Under the pieces are notes generated by a model. It searched no databases and was not told where the DNA came from. It saw only the letters and a list, made by a program, of their open reading frames with translations. From contig JBBELK010000666.1 of the NCBI GenBank assembly GCA_037783545.1, forward strand, positions 355,001-419,000: 64,000 bases of DNA, given 5' to 3'. Position numbers and translations under genes: made by a program. Below, one piece after another: positions 11,851 to 24,800 of this stretch. Origin of the DNA: Henricia sp. BOLD:AAB3569. Lineage: Eukaryota; Echinodermata; Asteroidea; Spinulosida; Echinasteridae. Numbering within the stretch: the first letter of the stretch is position 1; each line of letters opens with the position of its first letter.

Positions 11851-12641
11851 GCTAGAACGCACAAACGTACATGTCCATTGCCGAAAGTTATTTAAAAGCT
11901 CTCGGAGATACATTGCGATTTGCTCGTCATTTCGTAGGTTAACTACTTCTAAAAAAGGGCTAGTTGCCACTTCTCACACCTCGAGTTATACTCGAAGCCA
12001 TAAAACCTATTGTCACGGACATTGGCAAGTATGGCCTTCACAGTCTGAGAGCAGGCGGCGCATCTGCATCTAGCAATGCTCCACGGTATCATTGTGGCTA
12101 ATTGCACGCCATGGCAGATTGAACACCGACAAGGCAAGAAGTGCCTATGTCAAACCAAATGTTTGGTAATTTGGAATTGACATATTTAAAAATATTTTAC
12201 ATATTTGAAATATTTAAACGTGAAATTGGAAGCCATTGTTTGAGTTAATGCATTAATTGTTAAAGTTACATGTTTTTCGGAAATAAAGCGAGTTGGTGCT
12301 CACAACCGAATCCAACTTGTTCAACAAAGTTGTTGGTTTTCTATTTTGCATTATTTGAAGTTTTGTATTTTGTTCCTTAAATAAGGAAAATAGAGAAAAG
12401 AAATGTATTTTCTTACGAAGTAAGAAAATGCATGATTAACACGGAATTAAGATAATCCATGGAGATTTTACCGCCGCCTAAATAAATAGTTGACAAACGG
12501 CGCCCCATACTGTTTAACCATGCCGCGCCCTTAGTCGTGCACATTTCAATGAACCCATTTATAGGCAAATTATCGCTCTGCATGGCTAGCCCAACGATAA
12601 AAACATTGTGTCGTTAGCGTGTTCTTCATATAGCTAGTAAT

Positions 12642-12861
12642 ATGGCTCAGGCAGAAGGTACGAGTAGGCCTACTTGGAGGCGAGAGTTTAATTCCAATGG
12701 ATGTTTTATCTTGTTAATGGCCTCTAGCATTTTTTTCTTATGGGGTTCTGTCTACAAGAGTTACAGCGTGTTGCTGCCGGTGTTAAAGGAACAATTCACC
12801 ACTCACACATGGGCACTGGGCATTGTTATAGCGGTGACAGTTATAACAGCAGATGTGGTCG
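12642..12861 (+). CDS. Transporter exon 1
   Basis: Codes MAQAEGTSRPTWRREFNSNG, then membrane segment 1 and most of segment 2 (ALGIVIAVTVITADVV). Ends in phase 1 at G|GTGAGTATA. The 5' flank unique to the gene is only about 210 bases, because repeat B2 of the Ngaro-like fossil ends at about 12428. No TATA box was seen in that gap. Confidence 0.85.
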
Positions 12862-15800
12862 GTGAGTATACTATATTGCCTTTCTGCGGTTAAAACATTT
12901 TTAGCTCGTTTTGTTCCAGTTGTCCCGTTTTTGTGAACAGTCTATACTCAGTATTTGTAAATTGTACTTAACTAGTCCATATAATTCAGTTGAAAAGGGG
13001 TGTTATCGGGGGCACAATTGCAGTATGTACGCACGTACAGTAGACACAGTACAGACACGTACATGTACCACTGAAAAGCGGATACGACCTTCACAAAGAA
13101 TGGCAATTTTAGCGAATCGCCGCACTATGGGCACTGCCATTTTGTCTGATTACTGGGCAAAGAATTACGTCTTTGTGCATTTTAATTTATTCCTATGACA
13201 TACACAACAAAGTTGTACGCAAAAAGTCATTCTAGCCCAGGCAGTATTTAGACAAATGGCGGCGCCCATACCACGTGGCATCGCTGCAATTGTCATTTTT
13301 TGTGAAATTCGTATTTGATTTTTAGTGGGTAATATTTTTTGTTATATTGCAAGTTGTACTTGTTATGCACAAGGTTCTTTTTTGGTTATTTAACCTGCAC
13401 ATGGACACCCAAGATTTCGTTGTTAAAACCTATAATAAAGCGTATAATAGTTTGATGATAAAAACACCAAATTAGGAGGTAAAGTGTCATGAATTTACTA
13501 AGGAAAAAATTTAGAGTTGTCCCATACGTTTACTGTAGGGATGGGATGCGTTTAACCGGTTAACCGTTTAACTGAAAGATAATTAAAAACCGGTTTTTCC
13601 ATAAATTTTAAACGAAACCCAATTTTGAAGAATTTACAGTAGTTTTCAGAGGGTTATTTGTAATGACTTCTTGAAATTTTATATGCGGTCGTAGTAAAAT
13701 TTCGACTATGCAAATAAAGTTTCAGCGATTATTTTGGGGGATTGTGTGCATTGCAATTTGCAAATGCATCTATAAACACCAGCAACAATCCTTGGTGTCG
13801 GCCGAACGGTTAACCGGTTCACCAACACTTGAAAGAATTACAAACTGGTAATTTCCCATCCCTAGTTTAGGGTATGAGGTCCCAGAGGGTGTCCGTGCAT
13901 GGTGATCTTTTCTTATGATATCTTTGAAAAGGTAACGTAAATGTCGGCATAGTCGTAAGGTCCATGACATCGCCACCCAATACGTGCCTTTACGGAACAT
14001 GGCACAGTGCATGATGGGATGCAATTCTAGTACACATCGTCTCGGCGCTCACAGCTTTATTGCACAAGTGAATGGGAATTGACAGCACTCGGTCCCTTCA
14101 AACTCGTAAAACGTGACAAATTTGTGTTTTTGAAAAAAATGTTCACTGGTAATATAGACCTCGGATACAAATTCAACCTACTGTATGTCTGTTTTGGGAT
14201 TATATCGGCGTCCAGGGGTGATAAACTGACACGGGTTGTCATAATGTTTATACTCCGATAACGCGATACAATGACTGTGCACGACTGGGTGAGTGTACAC
14301 GCACTCAACGCGTCTTGCACGGTCATTGTATTCCATTCACTTTAGCCTTTAGTCAAGGCTGCCGTGGCGAGTTATATTCCCGCGCAGTCAGTTTTACCAA
14401 CGCTTGAGGAAAGACTAGCACGCACGGACTGTCCAGCCCGGCGAATAGTCTGCAGTATGAATGTTAGTCTTTCCTCAAGCGCTAGCAAAAACGTGCACAA
14501 ACAAACCTCGCCACGGACGCCTTGACTAAAGGCTACATTTACTTAAGCAATAAAGCCGTGAGGGCCGAGGCGATGTGTACTAGAATTGCATACCATCATG
14601 CACTGCGCCTCCTACCGTGCGCAGTGAATTGTGGGGGAACCGTAAAGGCACGTATTGATGAACAATAGCTTATGAATAGGGTGGAGACCTCACGCGGACA
14701 TGGCGAGGATGCAGGTCAAGTCGACCGTTTGCCAACTCGACTCCTACCAACTCGACCGTCGTACCAACTCGACCGTCGTACCAACTCGACCGTCGCGCGC
14801 TCGACCGAATGCGTCAACTCGACCGTTGTACCAACTTGACTCCTACCAACTCGACCGTCGTACCAACACGACTCCTACCAACTCGACCGTCGTACGTTTA
14901 ACTGCAGAAGTCAACTCTTCCGTTGTGTCCCACTAAACTAGTACATCGTGTAGTAGTTGGTACGACGGTCGAGTTGGTACGACGGTCGAGTTGGTACGAC
15001 GGTCGAGTTGGAAAACGGTCGAGTTGACTGTAAACCCCATGTCAACATTTACGTTACAGATTGAGATCGCGAAATTTAAGAATGGTAAACAGAAAAATAT
15101 GACAACATATGGTGTAACGTAATCTCATCAGTAGTAAGGAAAAGGGGGCTTTTAGGCAATCCATAAAATCGACTCGCATCTCCCCCTTTTCTATTTTATC
15201 ATTCAGTTTTCACCGCCAATTTTTAATCAAAATTTAAATTTAATTTGTATTAATTTAATTGACTCAAAAAAAAGTTAATTTTTTTAAAAAATAACTATAA
15301 GATTGTCTTTCCTTTATATAAAAATGATTTATGAACCAAAAACAAAGTGTTGCGTCAGATGTCATCAAACGCAAGACATAAATCAATTTAAAATTAAGAA
15401 AAACGGTTTGAGAGTTAAAAATTGCTACGACTGCCTAAAAATAATGGCGGCACAGAGGATCAAGTATAGCAGTCAGTCTTTTAAAATTGGGGCGCTGGGG
15501 ATACATGTAAATCTTCATAAGCGGGCGGGCCTTCACTGGTCCACCCGTCTTTTTCACGTCTATTGTGAATTTGAATTCAAACGTTTTCCTATAAGATCCC
15601 TTTTTTCTTTGGATCTATATTTCTTCTTTTACGAGTCGGACATTTCATGAAATTTTGTCAGCTCATTATTAATCAGAGCAAATTCTTCGTGACTAATTTT
15701 ACCGTCGTTTATGGCGTGGCTGATTAAATCTTCTATAGTGTTTAGTTTAGACATTGCGAGCACTCTGATTTCGTCGTGCTTTTTAGACTTTGACTTTACT

Positions 15801-18800
15801 TTACGGCTAAAGTACTTTAATACCAAAGCGCACGCGACGGTGCCGAGCGCAATACCTTCAAATATAAATCCTAAAGGTGCTGTTAAATGAAATGACACCA
15901 GCGATTGCCGCTATACCAACTACCCCGCTAACGGCGGAAGTGGCTTTAGCAAATGTTTCACCCCACGTCAATACCGCGTTCACCCTTTTATACTTTTTTA
16001 TAAAGCCCCGCTCGTTTATCTCTTTCTCTAACAATCTCTTTCTCTACTCCGTCGATTTTTGATAGTCTGTAGGCGGTATTGTCTACAATTACCTCGGGAT
16101 CAATTTGTGAAGCCGGTAATACTAAGGGTGATTCCACCGGCAGATCTGGATAAATTTTTCTCTCTGGGTTCAGGCAATCTCGCTTCCATTTTAATTTTAA
16201 ACTAACTTAATATTAAATAATTTTAATATTTAAAATCAGTTTTAAGTGTTCGTCTACGATCAGGAATTCATTACAATCTTTTACCTGAAATTAAAACTCA
16301 TTAATTATACCGTTATTTAAATTAACGCCGGGTTTTGTCGTATACTCTTTAGTCGCTACTTGCTGGTTATAATAATTGCGATCGACCCCACTCAGAGGTA
16401 TGTTACCCAAAATCGTGCTCGGCTTTCCGTTGTAGAAGTTTTCGTTGTAAAAGTTTTCGTTCATAGAAGTATGTTTAAGTTACAAATAGATTTACTTACA
16501 GTATAGGGGCTATGCAGGAGAGGAAGTATGTATAAATAAATAAATATGTAGACGGAATTCAAATACATTTATGATAAATCTCCTTCTTAAAAAAGCACGC
16601 ATGTAAGCAGACCAAGACTTTTATGTTACGGGGGTGCAGGCCTACATGTACTTAGGATGGAAATATGATGGATTTACCGGGAGACAGAATATTATTACGC
16701 AAACTACTGATAAACTTGGACATATTTAGTACACCTTGTTCTTTAACAACAGATGGTAAACTATCCCACAATCTAGGAAACCTAACAAAAAGGGAATGGT
16801 GTAAGCAGTTAGTGCAAACATTTAACAACAAAACATTTAAATACAAACATTTAACAACAAAAGAGATCGACAAACAATGAAGTCTGTTGATCACAAAGGA
16901 ATTCCCAAATGCTTACATCTAGAAGGGTAGTCTACATTGTTAGGTCTGGCTCTTCTAGGGAGACCAAGACAAGAACGTGTGAAACGCCTCTGAACCTTTT
17001 CAATAAGTGATTGGTGAGTGTGTAGGCTTGGGCACCAGACAGGAGCAGCATACTCCATGACAGGTCTACATAGGGAGGTGTAAAGTTTAACTAGTACGGT
17101 GGAATTATTACTTTTAACAACCCGTCTGATAAAGCCACAAAGTTTGGTAGCTTTAGAAGTAATACTATCAATGTGATTCTTCCAACTGAGATCACGAGAG
17201 ATGATGACACTAGTATTGGGAAACAACTGTGTCAGAGTCGGATCTAATGGGTCTATACAAAACAGTGTCATCTGCATATTGTCTAAGACTGGATTGAACA
17301 CAGAATGGGAGATCGAAAACAAAGATATTGAAAAGCAAGTGCCCAAGAACAGAGCCTTGTGGTACACCTGAATAAACTCTTAACTGCCCTGATTGGGTAC
17401 CTTGGAAGATTACTCTCTGTGATCTGTTGCTAAGATAAGAATTAAACCATAATAAAACTGAGCCACAAATACCGTATTTATGCAATTTATCTAATAACAT
17501 GTTGTGGCTAACTTTTTTGAAAGCTTTAGACCAGTCTAGGAAAATGGGGGGTTACAAACATCAATGAATTCAGCCCATTTACGATAAAGAGATGACAACA
17601 GGGTTACACATAAACGCTTAGGAAAAAACCCATGTTAAGCATCACTAATTATGCCACGTCTGTACATACGATTTACAAGGTGATTACTTACATTTTTTTC
17701 TAATGTCTTACTAACTACGGAGCAAAGAGAAATTGGTCTTTAATTACACATGTTATATGGATCACCAGATTTGAAGAGAGGTACAACATGACCAAGTTTC
17801 CATTCATTAGGAATAACGCCGGAAGACAGGAAAAAAATTGAACAAATTGGCCAGATGTGTGGCTAAGCTGTCACTGGCAATGCTTAAAAACAGTGGAGAA
17901 ATCTCGTCGGGTCCTGCAGACTTGTGAATGTCCAAATTGTTCAACAGTTTACCTACTTCGAATGGGGTTACAACAATGTTCGTTAGTCTAAATTCAGAAG
18001 GGAAATGGTTGCAGGATTTAGGAGTTGAATAGGAGTGAGTGTCCCGGGTGAAGTTACTTAATTGGAAGATCCGATTGAAGTTGTCTGCAATATCCAAATT
18101 GCCAATGGTTGCAGAATCGGGGTCGCCATTATGGAAGTTGCTAGGACAGCTTTTCTTTCTTTATCCGCTAACAAAAGGACCAAAATCTCTTGGGATTGTT
18201 GGAGCAGTTGAGGCAGAGGTCGTTTACATATTTGTTGTAGGACTGAGCAGAAATATATTTAACCTTATTACGTATACACTTGTACTTTTCCCACAGGTAA
18301 GTATTTGTGGTGTTACGTTTTGCAGCTTTGAAGGCGCGTTGCTTTTTCCGGCTATGCTGAAGGACTTCGTTGGTGATCCAAGGGCTCCGTTTTTTACCTT
18401 TTTGTTTGGCCATGGGCACGACATCCTTAATCGCTGCAAACAGTAAGTCTGTAAATCTGACCCAGACTTCATCTGCATCAAATCCTGGCGAAAAGCATGT
18501 GTCCCAATGAACGCTGTTCAATGTGTTACATCGCTCACTAATATCTGCTTTGTTGTACTGGTAGAACATTCTAGTGATTGTTTTGATAGTATGACTTGTT
18601 TGAATTCTAAAACTGATACCACAGTGATCACTATTACCTAAGCCAGGTAAAGCCCGAGTATCAATTAATAAATCTGGTCGGTTAGTAAACAATAGGTCAA
18701 TTGTGGAACCAGAGTTATTGTCTACATTAGAATGAGGACGAGTTATAAACTCGACCAGTTGGTTGAAATTAAATACATTGGAAATAACATGTAGTCGTTG

Positions 18801-21800
18801 TATGCTAGGAACAGTGGTGTTTACGTCGATATTGAAATCGCCTAACAAAGCTATGGCAAGGTAGTTATGGGCAAAGGGAAAATCGATTCCAGTATATACG
18901 GTTTCATAATAATCAAAGCATTTGGAGTTAGCATTCGGTGGTCTGTATAAACACCCTAATAATATGGTACCTCGATTTCTAAAAATTGAGTATTTAGGAT
19001 TAAGGTTAAATTAACCATCAAGAATAGTTGGGTCTAGCCAGGATTTAGTTACAAAGGCAATATCAATGTTGTTAACAAGAAGTTCCGATTGAAACAAAAC
19101 AAGCTTATTGACAAGGCTTCTAGCATTATATAATACACAATTGATTTTTGGGTTTTGCAGTTCTGTACTGTTGTTGTCAGAAGACTTGGGTGATGTTGAT
19201 GAACCATCGGGGCCGGGATTTGGGTGTACATCACCAGATAATTGAACTTGAAAAGATGAGGCTGAGTTGGGGTAGTATCATAGGTGATCGAGCATTTACC
19301 AAATCTTCGATGACGGCAAGGTTTTCTGGTGGAAATGCGGGCAAGTACAATGAATGGCATGGTGATCACAATGCTAGAAGTACTAGTAGCTGAGGCTGTA
19401 AGTCATTGGAGAAACTTGCAGTTACTTGCTGGTACCTTGGTGACGGTTCAGGCCGGAAAGTGTCAAATTTGTTAGAAAGTTCTGTCCAGGAATCAAAGTT
19501 TACATGGTGGGGGTTGATGATAATCACTTCAGCTTGACAAATAGGCTTATGGTAGGCAAGGGACAAAAGCTGACATCATGAGGACAAAGGCTGGCATCAT
19601 GAGGACAAAGGCTGGCCTCATCAGGGCAAAGACAGTGATGGTGGTCACAATGGAGGCACTGAAGCAGTGATCCAATGATGCAGCTTGCATGGATGTATGG
19701 TGTGTACCGTAGCTGGATTCCACTCAAATTCATCAGCATATTCCTGACAAAATCACACCAAAACTTGCTTCGGGCTGCCCAAATGTTGCAGGAAACCACA
19801 CCAGTAGAATCAACATGAAAATTGAACAACATGCAACTACATGTTGCCCAAGAGTTAGAACAGCCTGATCCTGAAAAGCTGCACCTATCCACGGATACAA
19901 GTTTTGTTATTCAAGACAAGCGAAGAGGATGTTGTCTGGTTAGTAGGACTGTGCTGAAAGTGAAAGGAGTGAACACAGAAGTTCGCGAGAGTACATGTAG
20001 CTGTGTGAGTAACCCAACCGTGCCACGTTTTGGCAATTTGTAAACATTTGTAAACCCAGGAGTTGACAATTAAAAACAACTGTTGGGACAAGTTTTAAAT
20101 GACAAGCATCATCATGAAATTAAAAAAAAATAAAAAAACAAGTGCTAATCATACTTCTTCTGATCATTGTTATGCAAGAAAAACGACCCACTGAAAAGCA
20201 AATATAAACTTCACAACCATTGACAACTGCAGTGATGCCTTGTACAATCAACACTTTTTAAGAGTGATGTAATATTATTATAAACAAATTGTAATAACAA
20301 AAAACTAGCTTGTTCATATTTTTCCACAAAATGGATTTCATTTTAACCTAGCACCTCTCCAAAATGCTATCCATGGGAATAAAACAGGAAATTTGCAAAA
20401 AGCCAAATTGGATGGGAAAAAATGGGGGAGGGGCGATACAAAATAGAAATTGTCAATGTTTAACTCGAATTCTCAAAGTGACCCCCACCCACAAAAAAAT
20501 GCTTTCGTTAAAATTTTCATTGATGCTTGAGGCATAATGGGAGAACAATGGATGAAGGGAGTGGGTAGTTTCCCTCTTTCCATATACACCGAGCATGTAC
20601 ATGTAAATTTGTAATGGTTTTTCATCACTGCAAAATTAGTTCAAATTTACATAATTCTCGTTGCGTCAATGCGGTGCTGTACCCATTTAACAAACCACAG
20701 CGACTCCAAATTTGGCAAGTAAGTGTGCTGCGGTAATTCAGAGTTTTTCATTCAGCTTTGTTTAAAGTCTTTTCGATTTCGTTCTTTTGTTTAAAACACT
20801 GTTTTGTCGCTATGAACACACTTCTCCATCGTGTACAATGTTACTGCACTTCCGGGTTGAATTGCGTGCGATCGAAAAATCTACCTTTAAAGTTTTGGAC
20901 ATAGCTGGTGGTAAAAACCCTGTAGCCTCTCTGAAGTTATGCTTGGGGGTAGGGGATACGACGTACACAGCGCGCTCACGCAGCGAGTCCCTGGCAATAT
21001 AACAACTAGGCTACCAGCCGTGCCAGAAAAGCCTCGTTTTCGACCCGGCGCCATTGCACCGTGCAAGTGGCGAATGGTATTGATTCTGTATATCACACTT
21101 AAGTCGCTGACCACACTTTATCTTGTCATTTTGTGTCGACAACTAACCATAGTGGTGTTGCCGGAGTTGCCCGCCATCAACAGGTTGTGGATTGAAGAAT
21201 ATTTTAAACAAACTCCGTTGCCGAAGCTCCGTGGTTATTGAAGATTCCGATTTTTCTGATGGCACACGCATATTATTAGTCCATGGGCCAATACCTTAAA
21301 AAATGCATGTCGATCGGTACCATTTTGGGGAACAAAGGCTCATCATATTTTTTTGAAAGATAACCACCTTGGGCACATTTTTTGGTATGATGGACATTCT
21401 CAAGTGGTAGTTTTATACCATTTTGGTAAAAAAAACCGTGGTTTTGGGTACAAAAACACGTTTTTAAAGATTTTCCTTATAAAAAGAGTTTGCAGGCTAA
21501 ATTAAAAAATATTAAAAAAATGAATTATGTAAGCAGTGGATGTGTTGATTTTTTTTAAACAGCTAGAATCCCCCCTTCCACATTTTTTTAGTTTTTCTGT
21601 TTATCATGGAGGTGTATGTGTCTACAACACCATCACAACTTGTTTTTCACCAAAAAATCGACAGACTTTTGCTTAAAACGTAAAGCAGTTCCGACCCTCT
21701 TCACCCAAATTCTGAAACGCTCAATGTCACTCGGCTTGTTTATCAACAGGGTGTTGACGTCATCCTGAGAAACATACAAAACGGTCTGTGCAGTAAATGG

Positions 21801-24800
21801 AAAATACACGAAGTGAATGTTTATCATGCCTATTTTGTCCTTGTAATTCAAAATACAAACGTGAAAAACACTTCATGTAATGTGACAGCAATCTACTATT
21901 ACCTGTTTTGTGAAAAAACGATGAAATTGTGGCTCACAGTGACTCTCTTTTGAAGTAAATACTGGTGCATTGCGACAGGTGGTTTTGTCACGGAACGACC
22001 GGCATTCACAGCGGTCTGTGTACGGTCCACTGCGGCGTAGTTTCCACGTGTTTAGACATCGGCCGTACAAGTTATAGAATGAGCGACTCATTTTTCTCTC
22101 TCTTGGTTTTTTTCATAGTGTCTGGTAAAACATGCAACCACGCAGCTACTGGGCATATCTCTGGCTTTTTGGAACAACAAAATTCTTCAAAAAACACCAT
22201 CTAAAAGAGACGGTTTTCTAAATGTTTTGCGTGTAAACGTATGGAGCTAACTATCGTGTTGACTTATCTTTCCCAGGATTGCGTCACGGGGTCACGCGCA
22301 TATCGTGAATACCTAATGAGCGTTTCAGAAATCGCGAAAATCTCATTTTTGCTTGCAATTTATCCACTTAAAACCGACAATTAAAAAATAATAAAAATCC
22401 ACGTCGGCAAGAGGGATGTTTGGACTATCGAAAAAAGCCTTAATGCTGGATTTTCGTCAAGGGGGATTCTTCCTCTTTAAGTGGTATGTTTCAACTTTTT
22501 CTCGACGGTTGCCATGGCAACAGCCGTTTTGGGGAAAAAAAAACAATGTTTGGTAATAAAACTTCAAAAAAAATCATATCACAGGATTTAAATTGAATAT
22601 TGGGGTATATCTAACGACAAACTTATTCTGAGATACCCAGGCAGTTTTTAGGTAACTTAAAGTACAGTACATGTAGGCGGAATGGTACATTTTGGGCAAA
22701 ACTTAATTTTATAATTGCTGTTTTAGGGGTAAAATCACGCCTTTTTAAGGTTTTCGTTATAAAAAGAGTTTGCAGGCTTAAATGATCACTTTAAACAATT
22801 AATATTGTAAGCAGTGGGGCGTTGATTTTGTTTTTAAGTGGTTTGTTTGACCTTTTTCTTGATGGTTGCCATGACGACAGCCGTTTTGGGGCAAAACAAA
22901 AACATTTTTGGTAACAAAACTAAACAAAATCATATTCACATGATTCATACGGAATATTGGGGGTACTTCCAAAGGCAAACTCATTCTGAGTAAAACCAAA
23001 GTGGTCGTTCTCGTTCACTGAAACAACGTAGTCAGTTTTTTTTTATAGAGTCATGTAGTAAATTAGAGTATGTGCACTCCCAATTCATGATGTGCCGATA
23101 TGGACGCTGCTATTGTAGCTTAAAGGTACACACCGGCATATTGTTTACGTAATTTAGTGATACAGCATCCTTGGCAATAATTTTTTGATGATCCTTGTGA
23201 AAAAAAAAAATCGTCAAAAGTAATAAAAACAGTCAATAGTCGAGTTATACGCGAAAGCCCCTGTCACACTTATTCGGAATTAGCAGGAATCAAGCAGAAC
23301 CAGCCGGAATGAAACATTTTTCAAAATTCGTGCCACATTCGGGCGGGAATTTTAAACTGACCAACATTCTTACAGCTTTGTAGAATGCCGTTCGTATACT
23401 TAGAATGCGCTTCGAACCCGCCTCGAATGATTCTTGCACATTCCGGGTGTATCGAATGCAGTTCAAATGTAGTTGGAACACAGTATATAGGAATACCTAG
23501 AATGCTGTTAGAATGCTGTAAGAATATTAATAATGCACTTCGAATGCCGTACGAGTGCGGTTCGATTGCTGCCCGAATACCACCCGAAGTCTGGTTGGAA
23601 GGTGCCTCGAATGCTGTACGAATTCACCTCAGATGCAGTCAGAACGCTCCCGGAATAGCCGCCGAATATGTTTCGAACGTCTAAGAATTCAAAGAGAATG
23701 CAGCTCGAATATTTAGAATGTACATGTACTTCAAATGTGCTTAGAAATAGATGCATTCCGGCTTATTCCGCCCTGTAACCAGCCGTTCACTATCGATCGC
23801 GCGAGACTCACGACTTCATGCATTTGGCAGCTCTTTGCTTTGGATATCTCTAATTTTCTGCTAAAGATTTCACTGGACAGCCTGGACGACCGAATGGGTT
23901 TTCCATTTTCCGTAGAGGAGCTGACATTCATGGTTTGTCTTCACGAACGTACGATTGTAGTTCCACGGCACCGGTACCGGTTTTTTGGGCGGGCAACGTG
24001 CATTGTGCCTAGGAGCTAAAGCCCGCCGCACATCTTTGCGATTTACCGGATCATCGGACTACATACCGGAAAGGTGTGCGCTGAAACAATTCGGGCCGGT
24101 CTGACCGTACACCGTAGACCAGAGCAAATCAAACTTGTTTTATTTTTCCAGATCCGACGGTCCGGTGTCCGATGTGCCGGTAAATCGCAAAGGTGTGCAG
24201 CGGGCTTAAAAGTCGCATTGTCCGGTAATCTGTTCACGGTGGAACTCGGACCTTGTTCACTGTGGTCCTCGGACTTTGTGTCAACATTTTGTGTTTGATT
24301 TTTCAGAGTTATGTTTAACTTTTCTTGATAACCTGAATAAATAGTCTCTTTTTTCAAATACTCATAAATATTTTGGAAAAATCAGAGCTGAATTTTCACA
24401 GCAGTTGTTTTTCCGAAATACATGAAGCTTTGTTCCATTGTTTTTAACTTATTTGATTGTGTTTGTAAAGTTATCAGGCCCACAGGATCCTCGTTATTAG
24501 TTTGGCGACAGTATTTGCGCACAACGTTAAAACCTGAACAATAAAAATATTTATCGGAAAGAGATAGTGCAATCGTCGTATTAATTTTAAACAATACATG
24601 TAATTGCAAAATGCACTTTGAAAAACCTCACATTCTGTAAAAAGTAGGCTATATTTATAAATTCCTAGAAACGTTTTTTGCGCGATCTTTATATGTAAAA
24701 GACATTGTCTGTGGGGATGGGACAATCTTTTAAATAAAATGGGGCTTCGATTACAAATGTCCCGTTTTCCCCCATGTCCCATTTTGCCCCAGTTTACCCT

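Larger units (their letters stand above)
4406..12428 (+). mobile_element. Fossil Ngaro-like (tyrosine-recombinase, DIRS order) retrotransposon with split direct repeats
   Basis: Repeat A occurs at 4406-4550 and 10714-10859; repeat B at 10575-10713 and 12290-12428. The order is A1 - B1A2 - B2, the split-direct-repeat plan of Ngaro/PAT elements. Parts seen: a gag-like start after A1 (near 4650-4755) that resumes past an inserted element (9112-9420), a CCHC zinc knuckle (CYQCGVRGHVRLNCP, near 9510-9560), and the C-terminal tyrosine recombinase block (HSLRAGGAS and HGRLNTDKARSAYVK, about 11990-12170) just before B2. Broken, with several breaks. Unusually, the recombinase block lies between A2 and B2, so two tandem copies sharing the B1A2 junction are an alternative. 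Confidence 0.65.
13068..15132 (-). repeat. Right arm of a large inverted duplication
   Basis: Inverted counterpart of 6455-7872, longer because it carries extra insertions (14345-14533 and about 14708-15035) and a longer hAT MITE. It lies in transporter intron 1, directly after exon 1. Confidence 0.8.

Noticed and set aside
20939-21241. Histone H3-like motif (KPRFRPGAIA) in a 100-codon plus frame
   Set aside because: It resembles the H3 KPHRYRPGTVA block, but nothing after it matches the histone fold in any frame, so it is probably chance.
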